Program-made: the position numbers and the translations under genes
Shown: piece after piece, positions 1 to 7,308 of the stretch
Layout: every line of letters begins with the position of its first letter
Position numbering within the stretch: position 1 is the stretch's first letter
Notes under the pieces: generated by a model
The model's database searches: none
Told to the model about the DNA's origin: nothing
Seen by the model: the letters and a program-made list of their open reading frames with translations, nothing else
DNA from: an uncultured Collinsella sp.
Lineage (GTDB): Bacteria > Actinomycetota > Coriobacteriia > Coriobacteriales > Coriobacteriaceae
DNA: 11,318 nucleotides
Direction: 5' to 3'
Assembly: GCA_958438955.1 (NCBI GenBank)
Contig: CAUBTS010000063.1
Span: 1-11,318, forward strand

Positions 1-428
1 GGAGCTGTGCCATGATTCTGGGCGAGTCGGGTGCCGGCAAGTCGACGCTGCTCAATGCACTGCTGGGCCACGATACGTTGGCGACCGGCGGTGTGCGTGA
101 ACGCGACGACCAGGGCCGTCACACTACCGTCGCGCGCGTGATGGTGGCGCTGCCGGGCGACGCCGGCGTGATCGCCGATGCTCCGGGCCTGCGCAGCCTA
201 CCGCTCGTGGGTCACGAGCGAGGTCTGGCGCGCGCTTTCCCCGAGATTGTCGAGGCATCGCGCGCGTGCCGGTTTGGCGATTGCACACATACCCATGAGC
301 CGGGCTGCGCCGTTCGCGAGGCCGAGGACGCCGGGCAGATCGACAGCCTACGGCTGGAAACGTTCCAAAACTTGGCGTCATCCATGCGCGTGAGCGCTCA
401 AATGCTCGATCCCGATGTTCATCTGTAA
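1..428 (+). CDS. rsgA: Ribosome small-subunit-dependent GTPase A, C-terminal part (5' end outside window)
   Basis: RsgA (YjeQ/EngC) is a circularly permuted GTPase that acts in the cytoplasm on late 30S ribosome assembly. The frame is open from base 3 with no start in view. Visible in order are the G1/P-loop GESGAGKSTLLN (from base 27), a switch-I-like RxxxxxGRHTT segment, the G3 motif DAPG followed by LRSL, and the family's C-terminal zinc motif C-x4-C-x-H-x5-C (CRFGDCTHTHEPGC, about bases 267-308). The order P-loop then G3 without a following G4 matches the circular permutation, in which G4 and the OB domain lie upstream, here outside the window. G3 reads DAPG rather than the commoner DTPG. 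The gene ends at TAA 426-428 and is followed by its own terminator, so it is not part of the pilus operon. Identification is confident from motifs alone. Confidence 0.95.
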   Translation, partial: SCAMILGESGAGKSTLLNALLGHDTLATGGVRERDDQGRHTTVARVMVALPGDAGVIADAPGLRSLPLVGHERGLARAFPEIVEASRACRFGDCTHTHEPGCAVREAEDAGQIDSLRLETFQNLASSMRVSAQMLDPDVHL

Positions 429-445
429 TTGATTTTTCCTATGAC

Positions 446-480
446 AGCCGTCTCCCAACTGTTCAGGAGACGGCTTTTTT
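446..480 (+). terminator. Intrinsic terminator of rsgA
   Basis: A perfect 10-bp stem, AGCCGTCTCC (446-455) with GGAGACGGCT (466-475), encloses a 10-nt loop and runs directly into six T residues (475-480). It lies 18 bases after the rsgA stop and separates rsgA from the pilus operon. Confidence 0.93.
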
Positions 481-510
481 GCTGCGGAAAAGCCTCGAAA
501 CATGCAGTTT

Positions 511-583
511 GCTGACGTGCTGACCAAAACCTTGCCACGAGCTTGACGGGCTGGTCAGCTTTTGGTCAGCGATTGGTTTGACA
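511..583. promoter_or_regulatory. Candidate operator/promoter region of the tad operon
   Basis: This leader holds a perfect 11-bp inverted repeat, GCTGACCAAAA (519-529) and TTTTGGTCAGC (560-570). Each arm has an extra partial copy beside it: GCTGAC at 511-516 and GGTCAGC at 553-559. Four GCTGACC-like sites in a two-plus-two mirror arrangement suggest binding by a dimeric regulator, or a long hairpin. A perfect -35-like TTGACA lies at 578-583, but I see no acceptable -10 at 16-18 bases, so the actual promoter is not resolved. A 5-bp GC hairpin with a 4-nt loop (644-657) sits shortly before the first gene's ribosome binding site and could affect its translation. The regulatory role is inference. 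Confidence 0.4.
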
Positions 584-680
584 TCGAAAACCAAGATTGC
601 GATTGCGCCGCTTTGCACTCTGACCGCCCAGACAATGGTGGTACGGGCATTCGCCCGGCACTGCCATGAGAGGAGCGGCC

Positions 681-1340
681 GTGAACAAGAGCAAGCGCAT
701 CGCCATCAGTCTGGTCGCGGGCGTGCTCGCTGCTCTGCTCTGCATGGTTTACGGCTCGTCGATCCGCTCGCAAGCCGAACAGGTCCAGGCTGAGACCTTG
801 GCCAAGTACGGTGGCGATCGCGTCGAGGTATGCGTCGCGGCGCGCGATATCGATGTGGGCGAGACCCTCGATGAGACCAATGTCATAACCCAGGAATGGC
901 TGACAAGCCTGCTGCCGCGTGACGCGGTGACCGAGCTGCGCCAGGTGCGCGGCGACGTGACGACTTCGCGTATTCCCAAAAACGCCGTGATCTGCAATGT
1001 CTACACCAAGGCCGAGAGCCACAGGCTCGAGGTGCCTAAGGGCAAGGTCGCCGTTTCGGTGGCGGTCGATGCCGAGCACTCGGTCGGCGGCGCCACGGGC
1101 GTGGGCAGCTACGTGGATGTGTATGTGCAAAAAGACGGCGTAACCGATCGGCTGTGCGGCGCGTACGTAATCGATACCAGTGAGGATTCCGGTGCCACGC
1201 GCGAGGGCAAGATCGAATGGGTGACGCTGGCGGCTGACCCCGAAGACGTCAAGGAACTGCTGGGAGCTTCGGGCAAGGGAACGGTCAGCTTGACGATTCC
1301 CGCCACGGCGCGCGGCAAAAAGAGCGGAGGCGACGAGTGA
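681..1340 (+). CDS. cpaB: CpaB/RcpC-like Flp pilus assembly protein with SAF domain
   Basis: Likely the CpaB/RcpC component of the Tad pilus system, a membrane-anchored extracytoplasmic protein. The start is taken as GTG 681 because AGGAG (671-675) lies 5 bases before it; an in-frame ATG at 666 would add five residues but has no such site. The 219-residue product has a basic N-tail (NKSKR), one membrane anchor at about 7-28, a SAF domain at about 49-109 (CVAARDIDVGETLDETNVI, then IPKNAVI), and a CpaB/RcpC domain at about 118-210 containing VPKGKVAVSVAVD and a VGSYVDVYVQKDG segment. In diderms CpaB works next to the secretin; no secretin is encoded here, so in this organism it probably acts at or beyond the cytoplasmic membrane. 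It heads the operon and its TGA overlaps the next ATG (TGATG). Confidence 0.85.
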   Translation: MNKSKRIAISLVAGVLAALLCMVYGSSIRSQAEQVQAETLAKYGGDRVEVCVAARDIDVGETLDETNVITQEWLTSLLPRDAVTELRQVRGDVTTSRIPKNAVICNVYTKAESHRLEVPKGKVAVSVAVDAEHSVGGATGVGSYVDVYVQKDGVTDRLCGAYVIDTSEDSGATREGKIEWVTLAADPEDVKELLGASGKGTVSLTIPATARGKKSGGDE

Positions 1341-2983
1341 TGAAGGCGATCTGGCTTGCGTGCTGCGCGTGCGGCGATTACGGGCTGTTGCAGCGGGAAG
1401 TCGAGGGCCGTGATGCGGGTGCACAGGTGCTTCGCGTGGGTGACCTGGACGGGCTGATTTCCATGGCGCGGGCGTTTCCGTCGCGCCGCGGGGCTGCCAT
1501 CATCGCGGCGTCTCTGTTTGATACCGAAGATGTGCGCAAGACTGTTGCGCGCCTGACGGCCGAAGGCCGCGTGAGTCGCGTGGTCGTGTTGATAGAAGCA
1601 CTCGATCCGTCGGATATCGAGGGGCTGTTTCGCGCAGGGGCGACCGAGGTCATCGCTGCGCACAGTATATGCGGCAACGGGCGCGCGGGCGAGGGAGCGG
1701 TTGATTCCGATCGGCACATGACGATTGAGCCCGATGCTTTTGTTGATAGGGAACCCGGGGCGCCTCGCGCTACAAGAGGCCCGCGTGTTGATGATTATGG
1801 AAAAGCGGAAGCCGAGCATGGTCGGCGCCCCCGGAACCCCCTTGTATACGATGACGCTGGAGGGCCGGCGCAGCATGCTGGCGACTCCCCGGCTGTAGAT
1901 ATGGGATACGTGCACGGCGTGAATCTGGCGGATGAACTCGACGAAGTTGAGGGGCTTGCCGGGAGCGACAATGTTCGTGCCGATGCGACCGTGAAGTCTC
2001 CAGGCTCGGCCTCGCAGACCGAGCAACCTGCCATGCCGGCTTGGACGCAGCGTGTGGTTGCGGCGGGGAAGACGGGGGCGCTGTCACCGACGCCCGCCCC
2101 GCCGCCTCCGATGCCGCCGGCAGACGCTGCCGCTCTGCAGCATCGAGCTCCGGTCATCTGCGCCATTTCGGGTTCGGGCGGTTGCGGCAAGTCGACGATC
2201 GTTGCCACCATGGCACACGCATCGTCGCTGTTGGGCTTGCGTGCCGCCGTGCTCGACCTGGACCTGATGTTTGGAAACCTTTACGACTTGTTAGGCGTCG
2301 ATGCTCCGCGCGATATGGCGGCACTTATCGAGCCGTCGGCGGCGGGCGCGCTCACCGAGCTGGATATCGTAGCCACATCGATGCGCGTGGCGCCGGGCGT
2401 TACGCTCTGGGGTCCCGTCGCGGCGCCCGAGCAAGCCGAGCTCATGGCACGTCCGGTGGAGCTACTGCTCGATGTCCTGCGTCGCGAATCCGACGTGGTC
2501 TTTATCGATACCTCGGTCTTTTGGGGCGATGCCGTGGCGGCTGCGGTGGCGGCGAGCGACCGTTGCCTGGTCGTTGGCGATGCTGCGGTGTCGTCCGCGA
2601 CGTCGGCGTCGCGCGTCATTGAACTGGCAAGTCGAGTAGGTGTGCCGCGCACGCGCATGAGCGCCGTGTTCAACCGGTTCGGTGCGCGCGGAGCAGACGA
2701 GGACGTCGCCATGCGCTTTGAGATTGCCTGTGCGTTGAGCTCCAAGATTCATATCGCCGATGGCGGGCAGGATCTCGCCGCGCTCATGGCGTTTGGGCGC
2801 GCTGACGAGGCAGTGGGTCAGACGAGCGCTTTCGCGACCAGCGTGCGCGAGGCCACGCGCGAGATGCTCGTGGAACTGGGGTGCGCCGTCGGCCCTTGGA
2901 GCGATATGGTCGCCGACCGTGCGACGCGTACCGAACGCCCGCGTATTCGCCTTCCCTGGTCGCGCGAGGGTGATCAGCGATGA
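1340..2983 (+). CDS. tadZ: TadZ/CpaE-like pilus-localising ATPase (MinD/ParA family)
   Basis: TadZ/CpaE proteins are ParA/MinD-type ATPases thought to position the Tad machine at the membrane. The ATG at 1340 overlaps the cpaB stop; a GTG at 1337 is an alternative, and GGAGG at 1326-1330 could serve either. The 547-residue product has an N-terminal receiver-like region (about 1-110, ending in LFRAGATEVIA), a long low-complexity linker (about 112-270, acidic then ending PTPAPPPPMPP), and the ATPase domain. Its P-loop GSGGCGKST begins at residue 278. The Walker A' segment is VLDLDLMFGN and the Walker B segment is VVFIDTS. The signature lysine of the deviant Walker A (KGGxGK) is serine here, while the catalytic P-loop lysine (K284) is kept. 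It overlaps tadA by 4 bases (ATGA). The linker is longer, and uses more rare codons, than expected for the family. Confidence 0.85.
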   Translation: MKAIWLACCACGDYGLLQREVEGRDAGAQVLRVGDLDGLISMARAFPSRRGAAIIAASLFDTEDVRKTVARLTAEGRVSRVVVLIEALDPSDIEGLFRAGATEVIAAHSICGNGRAGEGAVDSDRHMTIEPDAFVDREPGAPRATRGPRVDDYGKAEAEHGRRPRNPLVYDDAGGPAQHAGDSPAVDMGYVHGVNLADELDEVEGLAGSDNVRADATVKSPGSASQTEQPAMPAWTQRVVAAGKTGALSPTPAPPPPMPPADAAALQHRAPVICAISGSGGCGKSTIVATMAHASSLLGLRAAVLDLDLMFGNLYDLLGVDAPRDMAALIEPSAAGALTELDIVATSMRVAPGVTLWGPVAAPEQAELMARPVELLLDVLRRESDVVFIDTSVFWGDAVAAAVAASDRCLVVGDAAVSSATSASRVIELASRVGVPRTRMSAVFNRFGARGADEDVAMRFEIACALSSKIHIADGGQDLAALMAFGRADEAVGQTSAFATSVREATREMLVELGCAVGPWSDMVADRATRTERPRIRLPWSREGDQR

Positions 2984-4308
2984 GCCTGCAAACGAGGATT
3001 AAGGCTGCCGGCGCTGCAGCGGCGGCAGCGCCTGTAGATGCGGGGCGTCGCCGCGCGGTGAAACGACGCACTAAGCGCGCCGTGATGGACCGCATGGGTT
3101 ACGACGAAGTGGCGCGTATCAGCGCCTATGTCGACCCGGTACTTGCCCGCTCGGAATTGCGTCCCGCGGTGGAGGCGGCGCTCAATGTTGAGGAGCCGAC
3201 CGATCTCGCGACGCCCGAGCGCGAGACCATCATCGACGAGATTTTGGATGACGTGGTGGGCTTGGGGCCGTTGCAGCCGCTCATCGAGGACGACACCGTT
3301 ACCGAGATCATGATCAACGGCTGCCGCTCGGCCTTCTTTGAACGCGGCGGCGTCTTGTACCCCATCGAGCATGCGTTTGAGGATGATGAGCAGATCCGTG
3401 TGCTTATCGACCGCATCATCTCGCCACTTGGCCGCCGTATCGACGAGCGCAGCCCCATCGTCAACGCCCGCCTCAAAACGGGCTATCGCGTCAACGCGGT
3501 GATTCCGCCTGTGGCGATTGACGGACCGATTCTCACCATCCGAAAGTTCTCGGACCGCATCTGCTCGCTGGACGAGCTTGTGGGGCTGGGGTCGCTGCCG
3601 CTTTGGTATGCGCAGCTGCTGTCATGTGCGGTGTCGCTGAGACAGGACCTGGCGGTTGCGGGAGGCACGGGATCTGGTAAGACCACCCTGCTCAACGCGT
3701 TGTCATGCGAGATTTCCACCGGCGAGCGCATCGTGACGATCGAGGACTCTGCCGAGCTCAAGTTTGCGCATCATCCACACGTGGTGCGTCTAGAGGCGCG
3801 CGAGGCTTCAATTGAGGGCGAGGGCGCGGTGACGATCCGCGACCTGGTGACCAATGCCCTGCGCATGCGCCCCGACCGCATCGTGGTGGGTGAGGTGCGC
3901 GGTGCTGAGTGCTGCGACATGTTGCAGGCCATGAACACGGGCCACGACGGGTCGCTCACCACACTTCATGCGGGCTCAGAACAGGAGACCGTGGTGCGTC
4001 TGACGTTGCTTGCACGTTATGGCATCGATCTGCCGAGCGAGCTCATCGAGGAGCAGATTGCCATGGCGCTCGACGGCATCGTGATGTCCGAGCGCCACGC
4101 CGATGGCAGGCGCTTCGTCTCCTCGTATTCGGGGGTGCGTCGCGCCGCGTCGGGCGGCGTAGAGCTCGAGCGCTATGTGACTTTCGATGCCGCCGAGCGC
4201 ACCTGGACGCTTGACCGCGAGCCGCCGTTTATCGCAGAAGGCCTGCGGTCGGGGACGCTCACACAAGAGGAGGTGGACGAATGGAGGTCGCTGTGCCCCT
4301 CGTCGTAG
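2980..4308 (+). CDS. tadA: TadA/CpaF secretion-type ATPase powering the Tad pilus
   Basis: A hexameric cytoplasmic ATPase of the type II/IV secretion superfamily that drives pilin export and assembly. The 442-residue length is normal. After an Ala-rich, strongly basic N-terminus (about 10-38) comes the CpaF N-domain ([20 protein letters not shown]). The Walker [10 protein letters not shown] spans residues 228-236. The Asp box IEDSAEL starts at 254, the Walker B region [14 protein letters not shown] ends at 308, and the His box [11 protein letters not shown] spans 321-331. All key catalytic residues are present, so it should be active. The start ATG 2980 overlaps the tadZ stop in ATGA, with GAGGG at 2966-2970 upstream. 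The C-terminus overlaps tadB by 28 bases, which suggests translational coupling. It should work with the TadB/TadC platform encoded next. Confidence 0.96.
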   Translation: MSLQTRIKAAGAAAAAAPVDAGRRRAVKRRTKRAVMDRMGYDEVARISAYVDPVLARSELRPAVEAALNVEEPTDLATPERETIIDEILDDVVGLGPLQPLIEDDTVTEIMINGCRSAFFERGGVLYPIEHAFEDDEQIRVLIDRIISPLGRRIDERSPIVNARLKTGYRVNAVIPPVAIDGPILTIRKFSDRICSLDELVGLGSLPLWYAQLLSCAVSLRQDLAVAGGTGSGKTTLLNALSCEISTGERIVTIEDSAELKFAHHPHVVRLEAREASIEGEGAVTIRDLVTNALRMRPDRIVVGEVRGAECCDMLQAMNTGHDGSLTTLHAGSEQETVVRLTLLARYGIDLPSELIEEQIAMALDGIVMSERHADGRRFVSSYSGVRRAASGGVELERYVTFDAAERTWTLDREPPFIAEGLRSGTLTQEEVDEWRSLCPSS

Positions 4309-5207
4309 GGGGTTTGGCAGGGTTTTCTGTCGCGACGGCGTGCGGGGCGGAACCTCGTGTGCCGCAGGTGCCGCCGGCGGAGTTGGCGCGTCAGGCGCTC
4401 GAGACGGTGGCAGAGAAACTGCCGCGTGAGCTGGTGGAAAACGATCTGCTGAAAAAGATCGCCCGTTCGTGGGCATCGCTGGCTCCGGCGCATCGCCTTG
4501 GCCTCGTGATCGAAGATGCTTCGGGGCGTTTGGCGTTTCTGCTGCTCTCGAGCGGTGTCTGCTGCATTTTACTAACGATGGTGTCGTTATCGCCCCTCGG
4601 ATTTGCCTTGGGACTTGTTGCTCCGATTGCCGTTGGCGCCGCTCGGGATGGCTTTGAGAGCCGGCGCGAGCAACACGATGCAGAAGAGGCCATGCCCGAG
4701 GCGTTTACCGCACTTTCCATGTCGCTTGCCTCGGGACATTCGCTGGCTCAGGGCATGCGCTTTGTGGGCGCTCATGCGCAAGAACCGGTGCATACCGAGT
4801 TTTTGCGGGTGGCGGCGGCGATCGATTGCGGCATCTCGGCGACCGACGCGCTCGATGACTTGCTCGTGCGCATCGACGCCCCCGGTCTTTCGCTTGTGAC
4901 CTTGGCGCTTAAGGTGTCACAGCGCACCGGCGCTCCGCTTGCCGACTTACTGTCCGAGGCGTCGAGCATGGTGGGGGAGCGCATTGAGCTCAAGCGCCGC
5001 CTAGATGTTAAGACGTCGCAGGCCCGCATGTCTGCGCATATGGTCGCGGCGATGCCGACGGGCATGTGCGCGGTGTTGGCGCTGCTTTCGGCAGATTTTC
5101 GTCGCGGTCTTGCGACGCCTGCCGGCGCGGGCGCTGTGGTGCTGGGTCTTGCCCTCAACGCCGTTGCCCTGGTGGTTATCAGGCGCATTATGCGGGTGGA
5201 GCTATGA
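4281..5207 (+). CDS. tadB: TadB-like inner-membrane platform protein (T2SSF domain)
   Basis: TadB is one of two paralogous GspF/PilC-related polytopic membrane proteins forming the platform on which the TadA ATPase acts. The start ATG 4281 is supported by AGAGGAGG at 4266-4273, even though it lies inside tadA. The 308-residue product has hydrophobic segments at about 3-20, 85-101 and 104-121. A T2SSF domain at about 138-265 follows, with EEAMPEAFTALSMSLASGHS and a paired-helix TGAPLADLLSEA motif, then two C-terminal membrane helices (about 252-271 and 283-301). Size and topology match the family. The stop overlaps the tadC start by 4 bases (ATGA), so the two platform subunits are probably co-translated. 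Confidence 0.9.
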   Translation: MEVAVPLVVGGLAGFSVATACGAEPRVPQVPPAELARQALETVAEKLPRELVENDLLKKIARSWASLAPAHRLGLVIEDASGRLAFLLLSSGVCCILLTMVSLSPLGFALGLVAPIAVGAARDGFESRREQHDAEEAMPEAFTALSMSLASGHSLAQGMRFVGAHAQEPVHTEFLRVAAAIDCGISATDALDDLLVRIDAPGLSLVTLALKVSQRTGAPLADLLSEASSMVGERIELKRRLDVKTSQARMSAHMVAAMPTGMCAVLALLSADFRRGLATPAGAGAVVLGLALNAVALVVIRRIMRVEL

Positions 5208-5845
5208 GCGCCCCGGTTGCAGTTGCGGCTTGCCTGTGCGCTCTGAGTGTATTTGTCGCGACGGGTTTGGATCGGGCGGATGCACGCAAGATCGCAGAGG
5301 CCTGCAAGCGCGAGGCGGTGCTGGTCGCTGCCGCGGGTCGCTCGGTGGTCGATGCTCTGACCGCGCGAATGAAGGGCGCGGTTGGAGCGGGCGGCCCGGC
5401 GCGAGTGTCGCTCGGCGAAGTGTCCGAGATGATCGATGTTGTGCGCTTGGGTCTTTCGGCCGGTCTTTCGTTTGATGCGGCGCTTGAGATTTTCTGCGCC
5501 AACCGCCGGTCAGTGCTGGCTCTTCGACTTGAGCGGGCCTGCATGGCGTGGCAGGTGGGCGTGGGCACGCGTGAGGACGAGTTGTTGGCCGCCGCGCGCG
5601 ACCTGGACGTGCGAGCGCTCGAGACCTTTGCCATCACGGTGGGACAGGCGCTCGCCCTGGGTGCCCCACTTGCCGAGACGCTGGCCGCTCAAAGTCGCGA
5701 GATCCGTGCGGCTCATCGCGCCGCGGTCGAGCGCGAGATCGAGCGTGCGCCCGTCAAGCTGCTGATTCCCACCGGCACACTCATCTTGCCGGCGTTGCTT
5801 CTGTCCATATTGGGCCCGCTGTTGGGAGCAGGCGGGATGATGTAG
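5204..5845 (+). CDS. tadC: TadC-like inner-membrane platform protein (T2SSF domain)
   Basis: The second platform protein, expected to partner TadB. ATG 5204 forms an ATGA overlap with the tadB stop; an upstream in-frame ATG (5066) lies far inside tadB and is not credible. The 213-residue product is short for TadC, which usually has more N-terminal membrane sequence; here there is only one N-terminal helix (about 4-21). The T2SSF domain runs from about 70 to 180 (VSEMIDVVRLGLSAGLSFDAAL, then GAPLAETLAAQSREIR), and the typical TadC end APVKLLIPTGTLILPALLL begins at 182 as a C-terminal membrane helix. It lies 10 bases before the pilin gene. The domain call is firm; the TadC rather than TadB assignment comes from gene order and the C-terminal motif. 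Confidence 0.87.
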   Translation: MSAPVAVAACLCALSVFVATGLDRADARKIAEACKREAVLVAAAGRSVVDALTARMKGAVGAGGPARVSLGEVSEMIDVVRLGLSAGLSFDAALEIFCANRRSVLALRLERACMAWQVGVGTREDELLAAARDLDVRALETFAITVGQALALGAPLAETLAAQSREIRAAHRAAVEREIERAPVKLLIPTGTLILPALLLSILGPLLGAGGMM

Positions 5846-5855
5846 GGAGGAATAC

Positions 5856-6089
5856 ATGAACACGATGACTGACGTTGCTGGCAAGGTCTGGAGCTGGGCT
5901 GTTTGCCAGTCAATTCGCGCTCGCCAGCATGCCGGGGAGCTACTGCAGGAGGAGAGTGCGCAGGGCACCACCGAATACGCCATCTTGGTCGGCGTGCTCG
6001 TGGTGATCGCCATCATTGCCATTGTCGCATTTAAGGGCAAGGTCCAAGATCTATGGAACGCTATCAGCGAGGGCATCAACAGCCTGTAG
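5856..6089 (+). CDS. flp: Flp-type major pilin candidate
   Basis: A 77-residue type IVb (Flp) prepilin, likely the main filament subunit. ATG 5856 has a strong AGGGAGG (5844-5850) 5 bases upstream, the best ribosome site in the operon, as expected for an abundant protein. A 35-residue leader ends in EESA. The mature part would begin QGTTEYAILVGVLVVIAIIAI, with Glu at +5 and Tyr at +6 as in the Flp G/XXXXEY rule, except that Ala-35 replaces the usual Gly at -1. The leader is unusually long and ends in acidic rather than basic residues. The short hydrophilic tail (FKGKVQDLWNAISEGINSL) fits Flp pilins. The next gene starts inside its last 37 bases. Confidence 0.88.
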   Translation: MNTMTDVAGKVWSWAVCQSIRARQHAGELLQEESAQGTTEYAILVGVLVVIAIIAIVAFKGKVQDLWNAISEGINSL

Positions 6090-6616
6090 AGGGCGAGCGC
6101 CCCATCGGGGTGCTGCTGGTGTTTGCTTGCCTGACCGTGGCGATAGCGGCGGTGCTTTGGGGGCTTAACGCCGCGCGGCAGCAGCGTCCTGGGGCCGCCT
6201 TCGATTCGGGCTCAGATTCGGCGGTGGCGTCTCAAAAAGATGAGATGCGAGATGCGGACGATTCGGATGTCGCTGTCACGGCGCAAACCTTTCTGCGGAC
6301 GCTCGACAAGCGGTCTGGCACTGCGACGGATTCACCTGAGGACAACGCGATTGCGGTCCGGCTTGCATGGTCCGAGGACCGACCGATGACCGAGGCAGCG
6401 GCGGATATGTTACGCGCCTACCGCGAGGTGCCAACGGCCCAGCTCGCCCTGAGCGGCTATCTCGATATTAAGGGCAACGTATGGGGCGCCATCGTGCGCG
6501 ATGGGCGCGGCTGGGTCGATATGGTGACGGTTGCCGCGGATGCTGGCGATGCTTCGTGTCGTCTGCGCGCCGTGCGTCTGGTCCCGCAAACAATAAGCTC
6601 AAAGGAGGGATCGTGA
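6053..6616 (+). CDS. Unrecognised single-pass membrane protein of the tad operon
   Basis: I do not recognise this 187-residue protein. It has a polar, basic N-tail (MERYQRGHQQ), one membrane helix at about 18-40, an acidic linker at about 48-85 rich in Asp and Ser, and a C-terminal domain at about 85-180 (VRLAWSEDRPMTEAAADMLR, then a beta-rich segment around GYLDIKGNVWGAIVRDGRGW). Topology suggests N-in with the C-domain outside. ATG 6053 lies within the flp end with only a weak AAGG upstream, and the overlapping codons (CGA, GGG, CAA, GTA) look unlike the rest. GTG 6110, just after the flp stop, is an alternative start but would remove the basic tail. Its position between two pilin genes, 1 base before the second, implies a pilus-assembly role. 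It has no prepilin motif. Confidence 0.7.
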   Translation: MERYQRGHQQPVEGERPIGVLLVFACLTVAIAAVLWGLNAARQQRPGAAFDSGSDSAVASQKDEMRDADDSDVAVTAQTFLRTLDKRSGTATDSPEDNAIAVRLAWSEDRPMTEAAADMLRAYREVPTAQLALSGYLDIKGNVWGAIVRDGRGWVDMVTVAADAGDASCRLRAVRLVPQTISSKEGS

Positions 6617-6617
6617 A

Positions 6618-6836
6618 ATGCATGGCATTCTGCGTGAGGAATCTGCCCAGGCGACGGTCGAATACGCCATCGTCACGGTGGCGCTGTTATCGATCGTGCT
6701 GGCGATTGTGGGACTTTGGCGTGCTGGCACCGATGGACGCTTGGCGGCGCTGGTTGAGCGGGCGGCATCCCATGGCGTTGCCTCGACGTCGGTTATCGAC
6801 GCCGCTGCGGGCGCTAAGGACATCGCGTTGTATTGA
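6618..6836 (+). CDS. Second small Flp-like pilin
   Basis: A 72-residue prepilin-like protein. ATG 6618 is preceded by GGAGGG (6604-6609) with an 8-base gap. The 10-residue leader MHGILREESA is followed by QATVEYAIVTVALLSIVLAIV, so Ala is at -1, Glu at +5 and Tyr at +6, the same pattern as in flp upstream. After the membrane/N-terminal helix comes a mixed tail of about 38 residues (GTDGRLAALVERAASHGVAS onward) with no other recognisable motif. It differs enough from the first pilin that it is probably a minor pilin or tip subunit rather than a redundant copy. Its TGA at 6834-6836 overlaps the probable start of the next gene. Confidence 0.8.
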   Translation: MHGILREESAQATVEYAIVTVALLSIVLAIVGLWRAGTDGRLAALVERAASHGVASTSVIDAAAGAKDIALY

Positions 6837-7308
6837 TATCGCGCGCGAGGACCGGGCGCAGTCTACGGTCGAGGCCGCTTTTTTGCTGCCGACGTTTCTG
6901 ACGCTCATCCTTCTCGCACTGCAACCGGTGTGCCTGCTTTATACGCGCGCGGTCATGGAGTCTGCCGCCGCCGAGACCGCGCGGCTCATGACCACGACGA
7001 CGGCGGAGGACGACGATCTTAAGGAGTTCACCCTCCGCCGGCTTGCCGCAGTGCCCAACGTTTCGATCTTTCATGCCGGCGGGCCGTTGTCGTGGGATAT
7101 CGAGCTTGGCCGGGCCGATGCGGGCGGCGTCTCGTCCGTGTCCGTTTCCGGCGAGGTCAAGCCGTTGCCTGTGATCGGTGCGTTTGCGCAGGCTATGGGC
7201 GGTACCGCCGAGGGCGGCTACGTTGAGCTCAAGGTCGATGTCTCGTATCAATCGCGTCCCGAATGGCTGGAGGGAGATTATGATTCGTGGATTGCTGCAT
7301 GGGATTAA
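6772..7308 (+). CDS. tadE: TadE-like pseudopilin (start uncertain; ATT 6832 likely)
   Basis: TadE-family pseudopilin, probably a minor pilus component processed like Flp. The prepilin-type site reads EDRA-QSTVEAAFLLPTFLTL (E of the motif at 6847), with Glu at +5 and a long hydrophobic helix. The downstream region has a typical TadE YTRAVMESAAAETARLM segment and a beta-rich C-terminal half. The only standard upstream start is ATG 6772 (178 residues), used for the coordinates here. Between 6772 and 6831, however, codons in this frame (CGA, TTA, CTA, AGG, TGT) look non-coding while the frame of the previous pilin looks coding. An ATT at 6832 that overlaps its stop (ATTGA), with AAGGA at 6816-6820, would give a 158-residue protein and a 9-residue leader like those of its neighbours. 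The 3' end overlaps the next gene by 29 bases. Confidence 0.8.
   Translation: MALPRRRLSTPLRALRTSRCIDIAREDRAQSTVEAAFLLPTFLTLILLALQPVCLLYTRAVMESAAAETARLMTTTTAEDDDLKEFTLRRLAAVPNVSIFHAGGPLSWDIELGRADAGGVSSVSVSGEVKPLPVIGAFAQAMGGTAEGGYVELKVDVSYQSRPEWLEGDYDSWIAAWD

Noticed and set aside
578..606. TTGACA as the -35 box of the pilus operon promoter
   Set aside because: No -10-like hexamer lies 16-18 bases downstream (GATTGC at 17), so I do not call a promoter from it.
555..2026. Long minus-strand open frames (289 and 305 codons) opposite cpaB and tadZ
   Set aside because: They are products of GC-rich third positions: composition is Arg/His/Ala-rich with no domain, and the plus-strand genes have clear motifs and ribosome sites.
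2041..2622. Alternative-frame 193-codon frame inside tadZ
   Set aside because: It overlaps the ATPase domain, is Arg/Gly-rich and has no ribosome site or recognisable motif.
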